Shown piece after piece: positions 24,849-33,814 of a stretch of DNA of 39,375 nt (positions within the stretch are counted from its first letter, which is position 1; the number at the start of each line of letters is the position of its first letter). The notes beneath the pieces are model-generated. The model was not told the DNA's origin. It did no database searches and was given only the letters and a program-made list of their open reading frames with translations. The stretch is from Armatimonadota bacterium (lineage in GTDB: Bacteria > Armatimonadota > UBA5829 > DTJY01), in assembly GCA_023511795.1 (NCBI GenBank), contig JAIMAU010000017.1, forward strand, positions 1 to 39,375, read 5' to 3'. Made by a program: the position numbers and the translations under genes.

Positions 24849-26792
24849 GTGGATATGCTTTGTTTTCTCCTGTGCGCAGTAATCCTTATGACAGCGGAAA
24901 TATCCCATGCCGCCGTCCCGCCGCCATATGAGCCGGTTAAGGCTACTGGGGCAGAAATAAGATGTCTCGGCAGGATAATCAGGCTTGGGCCGATGTTGTT
25001 GCCAGCCCAGATAAAATCGGCTGGTAAAGACCTGCTTTCCAGTCCTATAACCCTCATTGTAGACCCAATATCGGCACTTGATGGGCTTGCTGGCAAGGGC
25101 AAGGTGGTCGCTAACAATGGCGACTCGGCAGTTTTGGAATGGGAGGGAGAATCGCAGGCATTCAGTATTAAAGTACGCTTGACGGCTGATTGCGATGGCT
25201 TTTGTTGGTATAACATCACTCTTGTACCAAAGCAACCGACAAGGCTGTCTTCTCTAGCTCTGTCTATTCCTCGGCGTAAGGAGACGGCGGAATATGTGCA
25301 CACTGCGAATTTTACTTGGGGACAGGGTATATCGCAAGGGTTGGCAGAGCTTGGCGGAAATTGGTGTGGGGGCTTCATGCCTTATGTCTGGATTGGCGAT
25401 GAAGAAAGGGGACTGGCGTGGTGCTGTGAATCTGACGAGGGCTGGAACCTAAAAGATGCAAAAAGCGCGCTTTCCATAGCAAGCTTAGAATCTGCAGTGC
25501 TTTTTAAAGCCGCCCTGCTAGACCACCTTGAGAACATCAGCTTGCCAATAAATATGAGGTTCGGAATACAAGCAACTCCTGTGAAGCCGGTTTCGTTTGA
25601 TTGGCGTGCAAAGGTGCGCATATTCCACGGCATCACCTATGATTGGGTAGTCCCAAGAAAGGACGACAGGATGCCGCTAGACCTGCTTCAAAGAGCTGGC
25701 GTTAAGACCGTAATTTACCATGACATGTGGCCCACGTATTATGGCCAGCTTGTTCCCAGTTCGCCGGAACAGTTCCGCAAGCTGGTTGATGAGTGCCATA
25801 AGCGAGGAATCAGGTTCCTTGTATATGTTGGCTATGGATTGGCTCGGAATGCGCCAGAAATGCAGGGCCATCATGATGAGTGGTCCATCTTACCGCTTAT
25901 ACCTTGGGTTCCCAGCTACAAACCCGAGTTCCGCACTTTCGATGCTTGCTGTCCGAGGAGCGGCTGGGCCCGATGGCTTGTGGCAGGTATTGATAAACTT
26001 TTCTCAACCTTTGATTTAGACGGCATTTACTTTGACGGCACAAGCGAAGCATTTCGGTGCCAGAATGAGAAGCACGGCTGTGGCTGGCGCGACGCAGAGG
26101 GCAATCTTTATGCTACCTATGCAATTCTTGCTGCTCGGAGCCTTATGCGGCAAATCGCCGATGTCGTGCGTAAGCACAATCCCAATGCAATTCTCGACGT
26201 CCACATGTCTGACAACCTAACGGTCCCGACGCTTTCATTCTGTGATAGCTATTGGGATGGTGAGCAATTCGAGGTTTATAATGCTGATGATAAGGTTGAA
26301 ATACCGCTCGACCAATTCCGAACGGAGTTCATGGGATATGCCCACGGCTTGGACGCACAATTTCTCTGCTATGAAAACCGCCCGTTTTCATTTGACGAAG
26401 CAATTGCAATTGCTTGGCTACATGGAGTAGAGGTTCGTCCGATAAACAAAAACCAATTACGGAAGGTTGTACCTATTTGGGGGGCACTTGACCGGTTTGG
26501 TGCTCCATCGGCTAAGTGGCTGCCCTATTGGAAAGGGTCTGGTGTATTTTGCTCAGATTCGTCCGTTAGGGCTAGTGCATTTGCAAAAGATGGCAGAGCG
26601 CTAATATTCGTAAGCCATCTCAAGCGCGAACCGCTTTCCACTACCTTGGTAGTCGACCCTAAAATTCTCGGGCTTCCCTCGGAGAAGCTCTCGGCGACCA
26701 ATGCCATTACTGGCAAACCATTTGAGATTGAGGGGTTCTCAATTCCGCTTGTATTTGAAGGGATGGATTGGAAGCTTATTGAAGTGAAGTAG
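24849..26792 (+). CDS. Secreted GH123/DUF6067-like glycoside hydrolase
   Basis: 647 residues from GTG 24849 (GAGG eight bases upstream); ATG 24855 is nearly as good. A signal peptide ends near ISHA. The N-terminal beta-sandwich (about 25-240) contains WIGDEERGLAWCCESDEGW, a hallmark of the GH123-like/DUF6067 group. A TIM barrel follows (about 250-560) with GVKTVIYHDMWPTYYG, GIRFLVYVGYG and FDLDGIYFDGTSEA; the Asp in YFDG is a candidate catalytic residue. A C-terminal beta domain (about 590-647) completes the protein. Known GH123 enzymes remove N-acetylgalactosamine, but DUF6067 proteins are mostly uncharacterised, so the substrate is open. It follows cca without obvious functional link. Confidence 0.7.
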   Translation: MDMLCFLLCAVILMTAEISHAAVPPPYEPVKATGAEIRCLGRIIRLGPMLLPAQIKSAGKDLLSSPITLIVDPISALDGLAGKGKVVANNGDSAVLEWEGESQAFSIKVRLTADCDGFCWYNITLVPKQPTRLSSLALSIPRRKETAEYVHTANFTWGQGISQGLAELGGNWCGGFMPYVWIGDEERGLAWCCESDEGWNLKDAKSALSIASLESAVLFKAALLDHLENISLPINMRFGIQATPVKPVSFDWRAKVRIFHGITYDWVVPRKDDRMPLDLLQRAGVKTVIYHDMWPTYYGQLVPSSPEQFRKLVDECHKRGIRFLVYVGYGLARNAPEMQGHHDEWSILPLIPWVPSYKPEFRTFDACCPRSGWARWLVAGIDKLFSTFDLDGIYFDGTSEAFRCQNEKHGCGWRDAEGNLYATYAILAARSLMRQIADVVRKHNPNAILDVHMSDNLTVPTLSFCDSYWDGEQFEVYNADDKVEIPLDQFRTEFMGYAHGLDAQFLCYENRPFSFDEAIAIAWLHGVEVRPINKNQLRKVVPIWGALDRFGAPSAKWLPYWKGSGVFCSDSSVRASAFAKDGRALIFVSHLKREPLSTTLVVDPKILGLPSEKLSATNAITGKPFEIEGFSIPLVFEGMDWKLIEVK

Positions 26793-26815
26793 CCTTAATT
26801 ATAGGTTAGATGCGC

Positions 26816-28783
26816 CTATCTGTATTTCCCTGGCCAAAAATCATAGGTTGGAATCCCGAGCATTATGCCTAGAATGGTCCACAGGCTGCCGATAGTAATC
26901 TCGCCTAGTATTAAGCCAAAGAAGAATGGGAGCGCCTTTCGATACATTTTTAGTCCGCCGAATTTCAATGTGATAAATTTGGCTGTACTTCCGATGAGAA
27001 GCGGCATCCAAAGCTGTGCGACTCCCCAACTCGGTGCAAGGGCATAAGCAAGCGGATGTAAAGGGAACGCCAAAAACCGCATCCTCAGCCATCCAAGGCA
27101 CATTGAGACGATGAATCCTACCCCAACGAAAGCCATGGCGACTTTGTTTGGCGGGGTAGGTTGTTTTAGCCAGCGCTCAAGTGGTCCAAAGACGTAGCGG
27201 CCGTGCTCCACGACATAGATATCCATGTTTGCCGTCGCCCCACCATTGCGAAATATGGTATGAAGGAGCTGCCAAAATCCCAGCGGCATTGCAACTATAC
27301 CTGCGATGACTATGGCGTAAAATATACTGCGGGCGGCTGTATTTGTGCGTTCAGAGAGCTTAAATGCCTCGGCTTGATGCGGTGCAGGATGGCTGGCATA
27401 GCTTATGTTGAACCAGGAGAATGTAGAGAATCCGACGAGCGTTTGCGTTGGTATGTTTTCCGTTCCCAAGGCAGTTGTAAGTACGTAATGGGGTCCCATT
27501 GGATACATGTCAGGTACAGGAAACCCCAGTTCTGACCTTATGCGGCTTATGATTATGCAGAAAACGAAATAGAGCAGGAAGAAGATTACAATCGCCCATG
27601 CGGCCATCCCAGTAAAATAGGCAAAGATTCCCAGAAAGACAAAGCCGCCAATCGCCCCCAGTATTGCTGTTCTATAACTAATTGCCTCATTGGACTCATC
27701 AATCTCTTTTGTGCCTCGAAAAGCAGTGCGGAATACACTTCGCAGATAGCTTCGGCTAGCCCACATGCTCATGATGAGAAAGCCTAGGTATGCCCCATAT
27801 GCCTGGCTGTTTAGAAAGGGATATGCCTGGTCCAAACCACCTGCCGCTACTCTCAACTCATGTAGGCCGATGACTCGACTTCCGACTAGTTCGAGCTTGC
27901 CAATCCAATAGAAGAACCAGCAGGAAAATGAGAGCTCAAGCGGCATAAGAAACGCCAGCCCGATAGCCCAGAAGTAGAAGCCCATTGGGATATAGCCCAT
28001 CGCATTCCATGGAGGGTCGGTAACATACTTGCCGATGTCCACGCGTGTTATTCTTATATGGGGGACGGATGGATAGAGATAGTTCAAACCTGCGAGGAGG
28101 GTTAGCGTACCTGAGAAAGCAAATCCAATCCACATGTGTTTGCTTTTAAAAAGGGAGTAGGACTCGTCGGTCATCTCCAGGGGAAGCTGAATGATTGGAA
28201 AAGTGAGCTTCTCTGCTTCAACCCATTGCTTCCGGAGGATGCAGTTAATGCAAAGCATGGTGAATATAAGAACCGCCGTAAAAATTGACCACCAAAATAT
28301 AGGCACCAACCATGGAACAAAATTAGTTGGGTCATAAAGCGAGGAGTTGCCGTAGTAAAAATTTCTTAGGCTTTCTTGATTATTTACAAAAAGCCATTTT
28401 GGGAGCCGGGGCACTATCAGTTCGCCCCACTTGTTCTCAGGCGTTTGGAAAAATGATGCATATCCCATGGCTGAAACGAGGATTGACATCATGCAGTGCG
28501 AACAAACGCCGCTTGTAATGGAAATTACTATATAAATTGTAAGCATTTCCATTCGCGATAGAGCGATATTGGGCCACCGGCGCTTGATTAGCATATTGAC
28601 AACAGTAAGTACTAGGAGAGTGAAGACGCAATTGTAGAACGGTGCCGCATAAGTGGGGTATGAAGTGCGTACCGCCTCGAGTTGTACCACCCAGTAGTCG
28701 TTGATGGCAGCGAGGACAAGCGCGAGAGCGATTGACCTTTTAGTAACTCCTCGATTCGGCCGATTTGTTGGTGGCATGTCCAT
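26816..28783 (-). CDS. Multi-pass membrane protein, DUF6785/OPT-like
   Basis: About 655 residues from ATG 28783 (an in-frame TTG at 28789 and an ATG at 28777 are alternatives; none has a clear ribosome binding site). About fourteen hydrophobic segments fill the length, with conserved-looking loops such as RRWPNIALSRMEMLTIYI, KQWVEAEKLTFPIIQLPLEM, ISRIRSELGFPVPDMYPMGPHY and GGLKMYRKALPFFFGLILGE. I recognise the DUF6784/DUF6785 pattern, distantly similar to OPT oligopeptide transporters and typical of environmental bacteria that degrade polysaccharide. Transport is probable; the solute is unknown. It is convergent with the GH123-like gene (23 bases apart) and divergent from the unrecognised secreted protein. 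Confidence 0.7.
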   Translation of the reverse strand: MDMPPTNRPNRGVTKRSIALALVLAAINDYWVVQLEAVRTSYPTYAAPFYNCVFTLLVLTVVNMLIKRRWPNIALSRMEMLTIYIVISITSGVCSHCMMSILVSAMGYASFFQTPENKWGELIVPRLPKWLFVNNQESLRNFYYGNSSLYDPTNFVPWLVPIFWWSIFTAVLIFTMLCINCILRKQWVEAEKLTFPIIQLPLEMTDESYSLFKSKHMWIGFAFSGTLTLLAGLNYLYPSVPHIRITRVDIGKYVTDPPWNAMGYIPMGFYFWAIGLAFLMPLELSFSCWFFYWIGKLELVGSRVIGLHELRVAAGGLDQAYPFLNSQAYGAYLGFLIMSMWASRSYLRSVFRTAFRGTKEIDESNEAISYRTAILGAIGGFVFLGIFAYFTGMAAWAIVIFFLLYFVFCIIISRIRSELGFPVPDMYPMGPHYVLTTALGTENIPTQTLVGFSTFSWFNISYASHPAPHQAEAFKLSERTNTAARSIFYAIVIAGIVAMPLGFWQLLHTIFRNGGATANMDIYVVEHGRYVFGPLERWLKQPTPPNKVAMAFVGVGFIVSMCLGWLRMRFLAFPLHPLAYALAPSWGVAQLWMPLLIGSTAKFITLKFGGLKMYRKALPFFFGLILGEITIGSLWTILGIMLGIPTYDFWPGKYR

Positions 28784-28827
28784 GGTCAAGGAGTATGATA
28801 TGGAGAATTGTAGAGATTGTAAAGATG

Positions 28828-28844
28828 CATGAGGTTCATGAGGT
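28828..28844. repeat. Tandem 8-9 base repeat in the divergent region
   Basis: CATGAGGTT is followed directly by CATGAGGT, 45 bases upstream of the membrane-protein start. It may be a small regulator site; nothing else supports it. Confidence 0.25.
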
Positions 28845-28917
28845 ATTTAATAGAAAGAATAGGTGCCAAAGCAAGTTTGGATTCAGCGTCCTATCATGCG
28901 GGTTTTTCTCCGCGAAG

Positions 28918-28928
28918 TTTGCTATAAT
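28918..28928 (+). promoter_or_regulatory. Extended -10 promoter of the 28993 gene
   Basis: TTTGCTATAAT carries a TGn extension with a perfect TATAAT (28923-28928), 64 bases before ATG 28993. No good -35 box is seen, as expected for extended -10 promoters. Confidence 0.5.
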
Positions 28929-28992
28929 CTAACTACTGTGTATTGTTTTCATGCAGAAATTTTAGATAAAGAAGTGCTTTGAAGGTGTGCCC

Positions 28993-30054
28993 ATGTTATC
29001 TTGCAATTTTGTCATTTTTGTTGCACTGCTTATGCTTTTTGCCGGAACAATAGCGCAGGTGGACGGGTCTGCGCCGAGAAAACTTGCAAAGCCGGTCGAG
29101 GATGGGTTTTGGCTTAGGCCGTCAAAGGAATGCCCAGCTGAACCAATTATCGGACATAAGGATGGCCTCCGGATAAGTGTTCACCCTATCCATAATGGTC
29201 CAAGGGGATTAATCCGAATCCATGTGCCGTATGTTAACCCTGGCGAGCATTCAATAGTCAATTTCATCGCCATCGAACCCATTGTGGGTGGCAAACGTGG
29301 GTTCTCAGAGCTTGAACGAAGCAAATTGGACAATCAGCAAGGCCTTAGGATGTGGTTCTCCGACTCACAAGATGCATCCGAAAAGCTCCCCTGTGACACG
29401 CCACAAGGTGAAATTAGCCATGTAATAGTGGCTGGCAAGCGGATAGAGACTTTATCTGTTTACCTTCATGTCGAGAAATTTGAAAATGGAGCGCATCCAT
29501 ACTTAAAAGTAATTTTTCGAGAAGACCGCCCAAATGAAGTTGGCTTTCAAGTCTACGCCCACAAAGACAGCGCTCAAATGGAGTCTTGTATCCTCACAGC
29601 AACAATGGGTAATTACACCAGATGTCGGCTGCTTTGGCTGAAGGATGAGGTTGTGGATAGTCGAGATATTTGGAAGGATTATCAGGGGAGTGACTTTGTG
29701 TATACAGATGATTTCCCAGAGGAGCGAATAAGGCGCGAAAAGGATGGTACGCTGATAGTGGCAATCACTCCAAATGAAACCAACCTTGCTGTTCCAGTAC
29801 CCGCTGGCGGCTGGTATTACGGCGGCAAGGTTGCCACCCAATACTGGCTTAAATATCCTAGTTCATCGAAAACGGGAGTCAGGGTTCGTGTGAACGGCAG
29901 GGCGATGTATTACGGTACGAATACCCTCATACCAGGCGGCGTGGCTTTCGAAAACTTCGAGCTTATCGAAGCCTACAAGCCAGGGAACGAGCTTTGGTTC
30001 GGAGTAACGCTAAGAACCCCAAAGGAAATGGGTTGGGAAATCAAGAATCGCTAG
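28993..30054 (+). CDS. Secreted protein of unknown function
   Basis: 353 residues from ATG 28993, which has GAAGGT seven bases upstream; an in-frame GTG six bases earlier is less favoured. A signal peptide covers about residues 1-24. The rest is a beta-rich extracellular protein: an N-terminal half with GLRISVHPIHNGPRGLIRIHVPY and FIAIEPIVGGKRGFSELE, and a C-terminal half with VPVPAGGWYYGGKVATQYWLKY. The phrase order (inhomogeneous IEP-V-G-RG-SELE, later GNYTRCRLLWLKD) hints at a carbohydrate-associated beta-sandwich, but I cannot name a family. It is followed by the sigma factor after 174 bases and has its own promoter. Confidence 0.7.
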   Translation: MLSCNFVIFVALLMLFAGTIAQVDGSAPRKLAKPVEDGFWLRPSKECPAEPIIGHKDGLRISVHPIHNGPRGLIRIHVPYVNPGEHSIVNFIAIEPIVGGKRGFSELERSKLDNQQGLRMWFSDSQDASEKLPCDTPQGEISHVIVAGKRIETLSVYLHVEKFENGAHPYLKVIFREDRPNEVGFQVYAHKDSAQMESCILTATMGNYTRCRLLWLKDEVVDSRDIWKDYQGSDFVYTDDFPEERIRREKDGTLIVAITPNETNLAVPVPAGGWYYGGKVATQYWLKYPSSSKTGVRVRVNGRAMYYGTNTLIPGGVAFENFELIEAYKPGNELWFGVTLRTPKEMGWEIKNR

Positions 30055-30122
30055 CGGCTGACTGCAAACGTGTTTCCATGGTTGACTTTAATCTGCTTGA
30101 TGCTTCGAGCGTAAAACTTTGC

Positions 30123-30151
30123 TTGTGTTTGTGCCAATTTTTAGATATAAT
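30123..30151 (+). promoter_or_regulatory. Candidate promoter of the sigma/anti-sigma/htrA group
   Basis: TTGTGT, 17 bases, then a perfect TATAAT (30146-30151), 77 bases before the sigma factor start. The -35 box matches only partly. Confidence 0.4.
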
Positions 30152-30228
30152 AAAAATGCTGCATTTGCCAATTGGCGAGGAACCTTTTGCTGGCGATTAC
30201 CGTATAAGTGAACGGTGAAGGAGAAAAC

Positions 30229-30801
30229 ATGGTCGAGCTGAGCGAAGCGGCTGCTGTGGCATTTCGCGCCGAAGATAGGAAGGCGTTTGACGAGCTTGTG
30301 CACAAATACCACAAGCAGGCATATAATATCGCCTACCGAATGACAGGAAATCATGCCGATGCGGAAGACCTAACGCAGGACACATTCCTTAAGGCATATC
30401 GGTTTTTTGAAAGATACAATCGCGAAATGCCGTTTGATAATTGGCTCTATCGCATTATGTCCAATATCTTTGTAGATTGGCTGCGTCGCCGCCCGAAAGC
30501 ACAGTTCCGGTCGCTCGATGAGCCTGTAAGGCAGGAAGAGGGAGAGACTGCGCTAGAGATACCCGACACTGCGGAAGGTCCAGAGTCTCTGGCTCTTTCT
30601 AGCGAGCTGGATGCCGAACTTCAAAAAGCTCTTAACCAAATTCCTGAGGATTTCAGGCTCACCGTTATTCTTTCCGATATCGAAGGTCTTTCTTATGAAG
30701 AGATAAGCGAGGTCATGGGCTGTTCGATTGGAACTGTTCGATCCCGGCTTCATCGGGGTAGAAAACTTCTGAGGAACAAGCTTAAATCTTACCTCGACTG
30801 A
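30229..30801 (+). CDS. ECF sigma factor, RpoE-like
   Basis: 190 residues from ATG 30229, supported by GAAGGAGA four bases upstream; an in-frame GTG at 30208 is less likely. Sigma region 2 is clear (AFDELVHKYHKQAYNIAYRMTG, then DAEDLTQDTFLKAY and FDNWLYRIMSNIFVDWLRRR). An acidic linker leads to region 4 (LNQIPEDFRLTVILSDIEGLSYEEISEVMGCSIGTVRSRLHRGRKLL), so it is the two-domain extracytoplasmic-function type that directs RNA polymerase to stress promoters. The next gene, 23 bases later, is a zinc-finger anti-sigma factor, and after that comes an HtrA protease. This order is the classic envelope-stress regulon core, with the sigma factor held at the membrane until signalled. Confidence 0.93.
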   Translation: MVELSEAAAVAFRAEDRKAFDELVHKYHKQAYNIAYRMTGNHADAEDLTQDTFLKAYRFFERYNREMPFDNWLYRIMSNIFVDWLRRRPKAQFRSLDEPVRQEEGETALEIPDTAEGPESLALSSELDAELQKALNQIPEDFRLTVILSDIEGLSYEEISEVMGCSIGTVRSRLHRGRKLLRNKLKSYLD

Positions 30802-30824
30802 GGTCTCGAGGAGGGAAATAATAT

Positions 30825-31388
30825 ATGAATTGCCACAAGGTTCAAAGTCTGGTTTCGGCATATGTAGACGGCGAGCTGAGCGGTCACGAGATGCTCGCAA
30901 TTAGACAGCATCTTGCCGACTGCCGAGAATGCACCGCCGAATATGAGTCGTTGCTCAGCTTGAAGAGAATGTATGGAAGGCTTCAACCAAAGTACCCTCG
31001 GGCAGACCTCGCAACGAAAATATGCAGTGAACTTGACCGCCTCTATCAGCCAGCGCACGAACGGTGGCTAGGCATATTGAAAAGGTATTTGCATCCTTTC
31101 CCGGCGCGAGTGCGATTCGCCGCCGCAGGGCTGGCAATCCTAGCCGCATTGCTGATGATGCGCATCAGCGCCCCCATGTCGCCATATACATCATCGCCTG
31201 AATTCGTCCTTTCAGCTCAGGCGATGGCAGACTCCGATATAGGCAAGACCACCATCCCCATCTCGACAACGGCAGTTGGCAAGCGCGTTCTCCCAATCCA
31301 TGAAGTAGAAGGAGACCCCCTCTCACTTTTGACTGCAACTTATACGTCTGGGGCCAGTTCTGTGAAGACCGTCAGCTTTAGTTATTGA
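30825..31388 (+). CDS. Zinc-finger membrane anti-sigma factor
   Basis: 187 residues, start ATG 30825 with GAGGAGGG upstream. The cytoplasmic N-terminus has the ZAS/zf-HC2 motif Hx3CxxC at His29, Cys33, Cys36 (HLADCREC). A hydrophobic segment (about 98-116, RFAAAGLAILAALLMM) crosses the membrane and about 70 residues lie outside. ZAS anti-sigma factors bind and hold the cognate ECF sigma factor. The gene follows that sigma gene by 23 bases, so the pair is almost certainly functional. The periplasmic tail is short and Ser/Thr-rich, with no recognisable sensor fold. Confidence 0.88.
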   Translation: MNCHKVQSLVSAYVDGELSGHEMLAIRQHLADCRECTAEYESLLSLKRMYGRLQPKYPRADLATKICSELDRLYQPAHERWLGILKRYLHPFPARVRFAAAGLAILAALLMMRISAPMSPYTSSPEFVLSAQAMADSDIGKTTIPISTTAVGKRVLPIHEVEGDPLSLLTATYTSGASSVKTVSFSY

Positions 31389-31448
31389 GAGCGGCTATCA
31401 CAAAAATGCGCTAAAACCAATCTGAAGATAGATACGTCTAATATTACG

Positions 31449-31492
31449 TGAGGAATCACCCTGCCGCCGCGCTTCCTCAATGACGCGGCGGC
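31449..31492 (+). promoter_or_regulatory. Pseudoknot or competing hairpins in the htrA leader
   Basis: Stem 1 pairs TGAGGAA (31449-31455) with TTCCTCA (31473-31479). Stem 2 pairs GCCGCCGCG (31463-31471) with CGCGGCGGC (31484-31492). Each arm set lies inside the other's loop, the layout of an H-type pseudoknot, with loops of 7, 1 and 4 bases, or of two mutually exclusive hairpins. It ends about 20 bases before the GGAGG site of htrA. Confidence 0.45.
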
Positions 31493-31529
31493 GCGCATGT
31501 CAGTCGACGTATGGAGGTGTTGAGAATAA

Positions 31530-33011
31530 ATGGACGGGTCGAAATATATCCTATCGAAGCCAGCTAGCTTGTTGGTCGTGATTGCACTCAGCATCGCGCT
31601 CGGTGCATCGCTAGCGATGAACTTTAGTGGGCAAAACACCGCCTATGCAGTTGACCAGCAGACAGCAAAGATGGCGCAACGCGCTGCACTTAAGCAAATG
31701 CAGGAAGGATTCATCTCGATTGCCGATGAGATTCTTCCCTCGGTGGTTAGCATTACAAGCATACGAACTGTTTCGACGCGACAGACGTTCCCTTGGTTCG
31801 ATGACGAATTCTTCAAAAACCTTCCATTTGAGATACCGAAGCCTGAAATTCCCGAGAAGCGGCGGATGGAAAGCTATGGTTCGGGTGTCATTGTCCGAAG
31901 CGACGGCTACATCCTAACTAACGACCACGTTGTCGGCGGCGCAGAAAAAGTTAAGGTTCACCTAAAAGATGGCAGGCAGTTCGAAGGCAAAGTCACCCGT
32001 GATCCTCAAAGCGATTTAGCAATTATTAAAATTGATGCGAAGAACCTTCCCGCAGCCAAACTCGGCGATTCCGCCAAAGTAAAGCCTGGGTCTTGGGTAA
32101 TCGCAGTAGGAAGCCCATTTGGACTTGAGCAGACAATCACCATAGGCGTGGTCAGCGCGGTGGGCAGACAAGAAATAGCAGGTGACGGCCAGGAAAGTCG
32201 GTTCTATCCGAACTTAATCCAAACCGACGCCTCTATCAACCCTGGAAACAGCGGCGGCCCATTAGTTAACGTAGACGGCGAGGTAATTGGCATAAACACG
32301 CTGATACGGTCTCCTTTGGGTGTTGGCAATGTTGGCATTGGGTTTGCGATTCCATCAAATACCGCGAAGTTTGTAATGGAGAGACTGATAGAACACGGCA
32401 AGGTAGTTCGCGGATATCTAGGTATTGGGCCTGCCGACCTAACGCCGGATGATAAGAAGAGATATGGGGTTGAAGAAGGTGCATTGGTAACATCAGTTGA
32501 GGCTGGCACTCCTGCAGATGCGGCGGGCATTCAGGTTGAAGATGTCATTGTTGAGTTTGACGGTAAGAAGATTACAGACGAAATAAGCCTTCGCGAGATT
32601 GTTGCCAGCACGCCGCCAGGAAAGCGCGTCAAGGTTGTCGTTGTGCGAAACAAGCAGCGAATACCGCTGGAGGTAACGGTTGGCGAGCGCGATGAGGCAA
32701 TTGCTTCTTCGCAAGAAAAGGTGGAATCGGAGCTTGGATTCAGCGTGGCGGCGGTAACTCCATCACTCATTCAAAAGTACAACTTAAGCCAAGATGCAAA
32801 GGGTGTGATAGTAACCTCAGTCAGCCCTGATAGCGGAGCGGCAAGGGCCGGGCTTCAGCCTGGCGATTTGATTACAAAGATTGGCAATAAACCTATAAGA
32901 ACGATGGCAGACTTCAATGCCGCAGTCAAAGGCGTGAAATCTGGGGATGAAATCAGGATGATTGTCGTTACAGAAAAACGCAGTAGACTTGTGATTGTGC
33001 CTATAGACTAG
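31530..33011 (+). CDS. htrA: DegP/HtrA-family periplasmic serine protease
   Basis: 493 residues, start ATG 31530 preceded by GGAGGTG about ten bases upstream. An N-terminal hydrophobic segment (about 11-32) ending near AYA acts as signal peptide or anchor. The trypsin-like domain has the catalytic triad His133 (LTNDHVVGGA), Asp162 (DPQSDLAIIKID) and Ser241 (NPGNSGGPL). PDZ1 (about 292-385, with GYLGIGPADLTPDD) and PDZ2 (about 395-490, with GVIVTSVSPDSGAARAGLQPGD) follow, so this is the two-PDZ DegP/DegQ type. It degrades or refolds damaged envelope proteins. The preceding sigma and anti-sigma genes make it the likely main target of that stress response. It ends at a clear terminator. Confidence 0.95.
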   Translation: MDGSKYILSKPASLLVVIALSIALGASLAMNFSGQNTAYAVDQQTAKMAQRAALKQMQEGFISIADEILPSVVSITSIRTVSTRQTFPWFDDEFFKNLPFEIPKPEIPEKRRMESYGSGVIVRSDGYILTNDHVVGGAEKVKVHLKDGRQFEGKVTRDPQSDLAIIKIDAKNLPAAKLGDSAKVKPGSWVIAVGSPFGLEQTITIGVVSAVGRQEIAGDGQESRFYPNLIQTDASINPGNSGGPLVNVDGEVIGINTLIRSPLGVGNVGIGFAIPSNTAKFVMERLIEHGKVVRGYLGIGPADLTPDDKKRYGVEEGALVTSVEAGTPADAAGIQVEDVIVEFDGKKITDEISLREIVASTPPGKRVKVVVVRNKQRIPLEVTVGERDEAIASSQEKVESELGFSVAAVTPSLIQKYNLSQDAKGVIVTSVSPDSGAARAGLQPGDLITKIGNKPIRTMADFNAAVKGVKSGDEIRMIVVTEKRSRLVIVPID

Positions 33012-33044
33012 CAATTCTGGCTTCGATAGCGCACTTGACAGTCG

Positions 33045-33077
33045 AGGGCAGGACACGTTTCCTGCCCTTGTTTTTTT
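33045..33077 (+). terminator. Intrinsic terminator after htrA
   Basis: A 9-base-pair GC-rich stem (AGGGCAGGA / TCCTGCCCT) with a 6-base loop is followed by a run of seven T. It lies 34 bases past the htrA stop codon. Confidence 0.9.
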
Positions 33078-33353
33078 CAAGGCTCGGATTAGGTTAGGTG
33101 AAAATATGCGAGCTTTCGCTGGCAGTTTTAATTGGCATTATGGCGAGAGCGGTCCATGTGCTTTAGGTGTGGATTATTGCCTTTTGCAGCAGTGAATGAA
33201 TTCGCATTCCGTGAGGAAGGCACTGCGCGGTGCCGATTTTTGGGGAAAGCAGGCTCTGCTATTCTGCAAACAGAGCAAGCAAGCTTTGTCGGGTCAAGCG
33301 CTAATCATGCAATCTCGCGCACCTGGTTTGGTATTTTGCGAGCAAGGAATTTA
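33078..33353. other. Gene-free stretch between htrA terminator and ssrA promoter
   Basis: I see no convincing gene. It holds a short GGCAC/GTGCC hairpin followed by GATTTTT (33219-33240), which could be a second weak terminator, and a GCTCTG/CAGAGC inverted repeat (around 33251-33276). An open frame that begins at 33132 runs on into the tmRNA gene and is not credible. Confidence 0.5.
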
Positions 33354-33382
33354 TTGACTTTGCATCAAAAACGGGGTATAAT
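33354..33382 (+). promoter_or_regulatory. Sigma70 promoter of ssrA
   Basis: TTGACT (33354-33359), 17 bases, TATAAT (33377-33382). Consensus apart from one -35 base and 50 bases before the mature tmRNA 5' end, so a short leader must be trimmed. Confidence 0.85.
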
Positions 33383-33431
33383 ACAAATGTATTCTAAAAG
33401 TGCACTTCCGTTCCTCCTCGAGTTAACGCGT

Positions 33432-33782
33432 GGGGGCGATAGGTGTCGACAGGGAACCTAGCAGCATAAGTTGCGAGCCGAGGTGCCGTTGGCCTCGTTA
33501 AAAGCGGCAAAAAAACAAACGCGAATAGCACTTACGCTCTCGCTGCCTAATTAGGCGGCGCGTCCGCCCGGCCTAAGCCGGCAGGGTCGGTTTCGGGCGT
33601 CACACATGCCGGATTACCCGCGGAACCTTGCCCGGGGAGTCTGCGGGGACGTTAAATCGGGCTGGCGCAGGGGAATCCCGCCTGCAGGAGTCAACTGCGC
33701 GAGAGCAAAATGCAGGATACGCTCGTAGAAGCTTATGTAGGCTGTTCCTTGGACCGGGGTTCGAGTCCCCGCGCCTCCACCA
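33432..33782 (+). ncRNA. ssrA: Transfer-messenger RNA (tmRNA)
   Basis: 351 bases. The 5' end GGGGGCGATAGGTGTCGACAGGG-type start (33432 onward) and 3' end GGTTCGAGTCCCCGCGCCTCC plus encoded ACCA form the tRNA-like acceptor stem, seven pairs with one G-U. The T arm GGTTCGAGTCC is canonical. The internal tag frame (33506-33550) starts with resume codon GGC and reads GKKTNANSTYALAA then TAA; the YALAA end is the proteolysis signal. tmRNA with SmpB rescues stalled ribosomes. Its 3' end is a well-known integration site for islands, and the defence genes start about 450 bases beyond it. Confidence 0.95.
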
Positions 33783-33814
33783 ATGTAACTTGAACAAGGA
33801 TTCTCTCTACTGAG

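Noticed and set aside
33132-33461. Plus-strand 109-codon frame between htrA and ssrA
   Set aside because: It runs through the ssrA promoter into the mature tmRNA and shows no protein-like pattern.
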